Shown here one piece after another: positions 61,439-63,315 of a stretch of DNA of 63,315 bases. Source of the DNA: E44-bin89 sp034409565 (GTDB lineage Bacteria; Chloroflexota; Dehalococcoidia; Dehalococcoidales; RBG-16-60-22); NCBI GenBank assembly GCA_034409565.1, contig DAOUMS010000012.1, positions 1 through 63,315 on the forward strand, written 5' to 3'. A model generated the notes under the pieces. It made no database searches and had not been told where the DNA came from. It saw nothing but the letters and a program-made list of their open reading frames with translations. The position numbers and the translations under genes were made by a program. The first letter of the stretch is position 1. Every line of letters starts with the position of its first letter.

Positions 61439-62359
61439 CTATTGCAGTGGCACATAGCCAATGTCCAGTACCCTTGCCTGGCCTTCAGTGGAGAGACAAT
61501 AGTCAATGAAATCCTTGATAACCCCGGTGGGTTCGCCGTTGGTGTAGTAGAGGAGGGGACGGGCAATGGGGTAGGTGCCGTCAAGCGCCGTCTCCACGCT
61601 GGGCAGGACGGCCGCGTCAGCCGCCGTCTTCTTTATGGCCAGAGGTTTTACCTGGTCATTTACGTAGCCCAGACCGGGGTAGAAGATGGCGTTGGGGTTC
61701 TTGGCTACCTCGGTTACGCCTCCTTCCGTCGAGGGCAGGAGGAGTACGTCCTGACCGTACTCAAGCGCTGTGTTCTCGGTTTCCAGTCCCGCCATCTGGA
61801 CAACGTGCTCCTTGAAGAAGACGTGGGTCCCGGAGTTGGTATCGCGGGAGAGGGCGACAATCGCGGCGTCGTTGCCGCCGACTTCCTTCCAGTTGGTTAT
61901 CTTGTTGGTGTAGATACCCGAGAGCTGGGCAATCGTCAGTGCCGATACGGGGTTGGCCGGGTTTACCACCACGGAAAGGGCATCGGTAGCCACCTGTATT
62001 TCATAGGGTTCTATGCCGTTAGCCCTGGCTTCGTCAATCTCTTTTTGTTTTATTTTGCGCGAGGCCTGGCAAATATCGGTGGTGCCGTTAATCAGGGCGG
62101 CGATGCCCACCCCGGAGCCGGGCCCGCTTACGGCGATGCCGACTTTAGGGTTCTCTTTCATGAAATCTTCCGCCCAGACAGTAGACAGCGGCGTTACCGT
62201 GTTAGAGCCGATAATGTTGATGGAACCGGACAGCCCGGTACTAGCGGTGGTTGTGGGTACGGTCGCGGTACCGCTATTACAGCCGCTGGCAAATATGGCA
62301 GCGGTAATCAACGCTACCAGGGGTAGTACCATCCATTTTATTGATTTTCTGATGTGCAA
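61439..62359 (-). CDS. pstS: Phosphate-binding lipoprotein PstS
   Basis: The 306-residue protein has a basic start, hydrophobic segment and lipobox (FASGC), a Thr/Ser-rich spacer, then the PstS fold: INIIGSNTVTPLS, GPGSGVGIAALINGTTDI, SRDTNSGTHVFFKEHV. The phosphate-contacting TxxP and SGT loops are present. TTG 62359 follows CAGGAGGAAAAA and is a better start than ATG 62386. A Pho-box-like array stands upstream. Confidence 0.94.
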   Translation of the reverse strand: MHIRKSIKWMVLPLVALITAAIFASGCNSGTATVPTTTASTGLSGSINIIGSNTVTPLSTVWAEDFMKENPKVGIAVSGPGSGVGIAALINGTTDICQASRKIKQKEIDEARANGIEPYEIQVATDALSVVVNPANPVSALTIAQLSGIYTNKITNWKEVGGNDAAIVALSRDTNSGTHVFFKEHVVQMAGLETENTALEYGQDVLLLPSTEGGVTEVAKNPNAIFYPGLGYVNDQVKPLAIKKTAADAAVLPSVETALDGTYPIARPLLYYTNGEPTGVIKDFIDYCLSTEGQARVLDIGYVPLQ

Positions 62360-62495
62360 TTTTTCCTCCTGAATTTTTTTATGCATGAACAGCGGTCTTA
62401 TCGCTGATAAATTGCGCTATTACGTTGTGTTTTTTGAAAATATATAAGCCCCAAACAACCTCATCATTCATTCTAAATTCATTCTATCGTATGAA

Positions 62496-62535
62496 CTTTA
62501 AAGGCGGTTTAAGGCTTTGTTAAAGTTTTGTTAAA
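62496..62535 (-). promoter_or_regulatory. Pho-box-like array before pstS
   Basis: On the minus strand TTTAACA at 62535-62529 and again at 62524-62518 are exactly 11 bp apart; two weaker copies (CTTAAAC at 62513-62507, TTTAAAG at 62502-62496) continue the same period. This is the geometry of PhoP/PhoB boxes. Candidate -10 elements (TACGAT, TAGAAT) lie just downstream. The array sits in the 152-bp gap between phoR and pstS. Confidence 0.7.
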
Positions 62536-62538
62536 TTT

Positions 62539-63315
62539 TTAAGGCGTTCGGCGGGGCAGACTGAAACTCAATATCGAGCCTTCGCCTTCCTGGCTTTCTG
62601 CCCGGATACTCCCTCCGTGAGCTTCGACAACATGCTTGGCGATAGCCAGTCCCAGGCCGGTGCCGCCGCCGGAACGAGCCCTATCGGATTTATAGAAACG
62701 TTCAAAAATATGCGGCAAATCGTTTCTGGATATACCCACGCCGGTATCGGTTACATCCACGGTTACATATCTGTCATCGTAACGGGATGAGATGGTAATG
62801 ATGCCCTGAGACGGCGTGAATTTTATGGCGTTGTGAGCCAGATTGATAATCACCTGTTTTACCCTCTCGGCATCAGCCTGGACAACCGGCAGGTCGGGAG
62901 CCAGTTCCTTTCCTATAGAGAGTTCCTGTCTCTCCGCCTGGGGACCAAGTTGATTGATGACCTCACCGATAATAGCGTTGAGGTTGACAGGTTCCAGTTT
63001 CAGTTCGGCTTTACCCGTTTCAATACGCGAAAGTTCGGTCAATTCCGCTACAAGCTGTGTCAGGCGGTCGATTTCTCCATCTATCCTGGTTAGAAAATCC
63101 ATGGCGGCTTCTTTATCATCGACGGCTCCGTTGCGCATCGTTTCGACCATCGCCTTGATTCCCGCCAGGGGTGTCCTGAATTCGTGGGAGATATTACCGA
63201 TGAGTTCACGCCTGGTTGTCTGGAGATTTCTGACATCGGTCAGGTCCTTAAAAAGAATCAGGACACCCCCCGGTTTCCGGTCACCAATAGAAATGGCAAT
63301 CGCCCTGATATACCT
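62539..63315 (-). CDS. phoR: Sensor histidine kinase PhoR-like, 5' end cut by window edge
   Basis: The visible C-terminal 258 codons contain the end of a PAS domain (GGVLILFKDLTDVRNLQ), the H-box GNISHEFRTPLAG, and an ATPase domain with NLAHNAIKFTP, DTGVGI, and GGTGLGLAIAKH. The frame is open to base 63315. Its place before pstSCAB-phoU identifies it as the likely PhoR that phosphorylates a PhoB/PhoP regulator, whose gene should lie just beyond the right edge. Confidence 0.92.
   Translation of the reverse strand, partial: RYIRAIAISIGDRKPGGVLILFKDLTDVRNLQTTRRELIGNISHEFRTPLAGIKAMVETMRNGAVDDKEAAMDFLTRIDGEIDRLTQLVAELTELSRIETGKAELKLEPVNLNAIIGEVINQLGPQAERQELSIGKELAPDLPVVQADAERVKQVIINLAHNAIKFTPSQGIITISSRYDDRYVTVDVTDTGVGISRNDLPHIFERFYKSDRARSGGGTGLGLAIAKHVVEAHGGSIRAESQEGEGSILSFSLPRRTP

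Noticed and set aside
61268..62326. 352-codon open frame on the plus strand
   Set aside because: Antisense to pstC and pstS, both certain from motifs and operon order.
1..63315. tRNA, rRNA, CRISPR arrays, insertion sequences, integration sites
   Set aside because: I looked for T-loop sequences with acceptor stems, regularly spaced repeats and transposase motifs in the gaps and found none.

Overview
The window (63.3 kb) reads as a chromosomal segment of a free-living, probably anaerobic bacterium. Ferredoxin-dependent 2-oxoacid oxidoreductase, split B12-dependent methylmalonyl-CoA mutase, an ADP-forming acyl-CoA synthetase, two TRAP uptake systems for organic acids, lipoprotein-type binding proteins and a very high density of two-component genes together suggest a Chloroflexota (Dehalococcoidia-like) heterotroph from sediment or the subsurface. 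That placement is inferred from gene content only: there is no rRNA or other phylogenetic marker here, and I saw no tRNA, CRISPR array, phage or insertion sequence.

Layout. 0-2.8 kb: TRAP transporter 1 (dctM cut by the left edge, dctQ, dctP). 2.9-6.4 kb: PAS histidine kinase, single-domain receiver and HD-GYP response regulator. 6.7-9.9 kb: YbhF/YbhG-type efflux ATPase and membrane fusion protein without a permease. 10-14 kb: MFS carrier, split UxaA/SuyAB-type lyase and a CaiB-type CoA transferase in one overlapping operon. 14.3-19.8 kb: lone cytochrome b, three tiny membrane proteins followed by a kinase-less PAS membrane sensor, then a NarL/NarX-type pair whose kinase carries the same membrane sensor domain. 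19.8-24.7 kb: one operon for 2-oxoacid:ferredoxin oxidoreductase (four subunits) and methylmalonyl-CoA mutase (two subunits), with a divergent Lrp-type regulator. 25.4-34.1 kb: enolase-superfamily dehydratase, TreT-like glycosyltransferase, transaldolase, a large polytopic spermidine-synthase-like protein, 2-hydroxyacid dehydrogenase and an amidase. 34.2-42.7 kb: signalling island with a degenerate receiver, two OmpR-type regulators, a CHASE4-HAMP-PAS kinase, two more receivers, and a large membrane protein built of ~95-residue repeats. 42.7-46.8 kb: class I aminotransferase and an acyl-CoA synthetase/GNAT fusion. 46.9-51.6 kb: TRAP transporter 2 with a divergent beta-keto acid cleavage enzyme. 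51.7-54.1 kb: polyprenyl-type glycosyltransferase, PlsY and a shikimate-kinase-like gene. 54.1-58.0 kb: glyoxylate aminotransferase and a GcvT-serine hydroxymethyltransferase fusion. 58.1-63.3 kb: phosphate regulon phoR(partial)-pstSCAB-phoU, with a Pho-box-like array before pstS.

How it fits together. The metabolic genes point to import of organic acids, conversion to CoA thioesters, flow through succinyl-CoA/methylmalonyl-CoA and 2-oxoglutarate, and ATP recovery by ADP-forming acyl-CoA synthetase. The most distinctive items are the GcvT-SHMT fusion placed behind phoU, the repeat-built membrane protein at 38.2 kb, the microprotein/PAS-sensor/NarXL cluster at 15.6-19.8 kb, and an 11-bp-periodic operator-like array at 35.0 kb that resembles the array before pstS and precedes a pseudo-receiver gene pair. 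Start codons are often TTG or GTG behind a strong Shine-Dalgarno, so several starts given here are shorter than the longest open frame.
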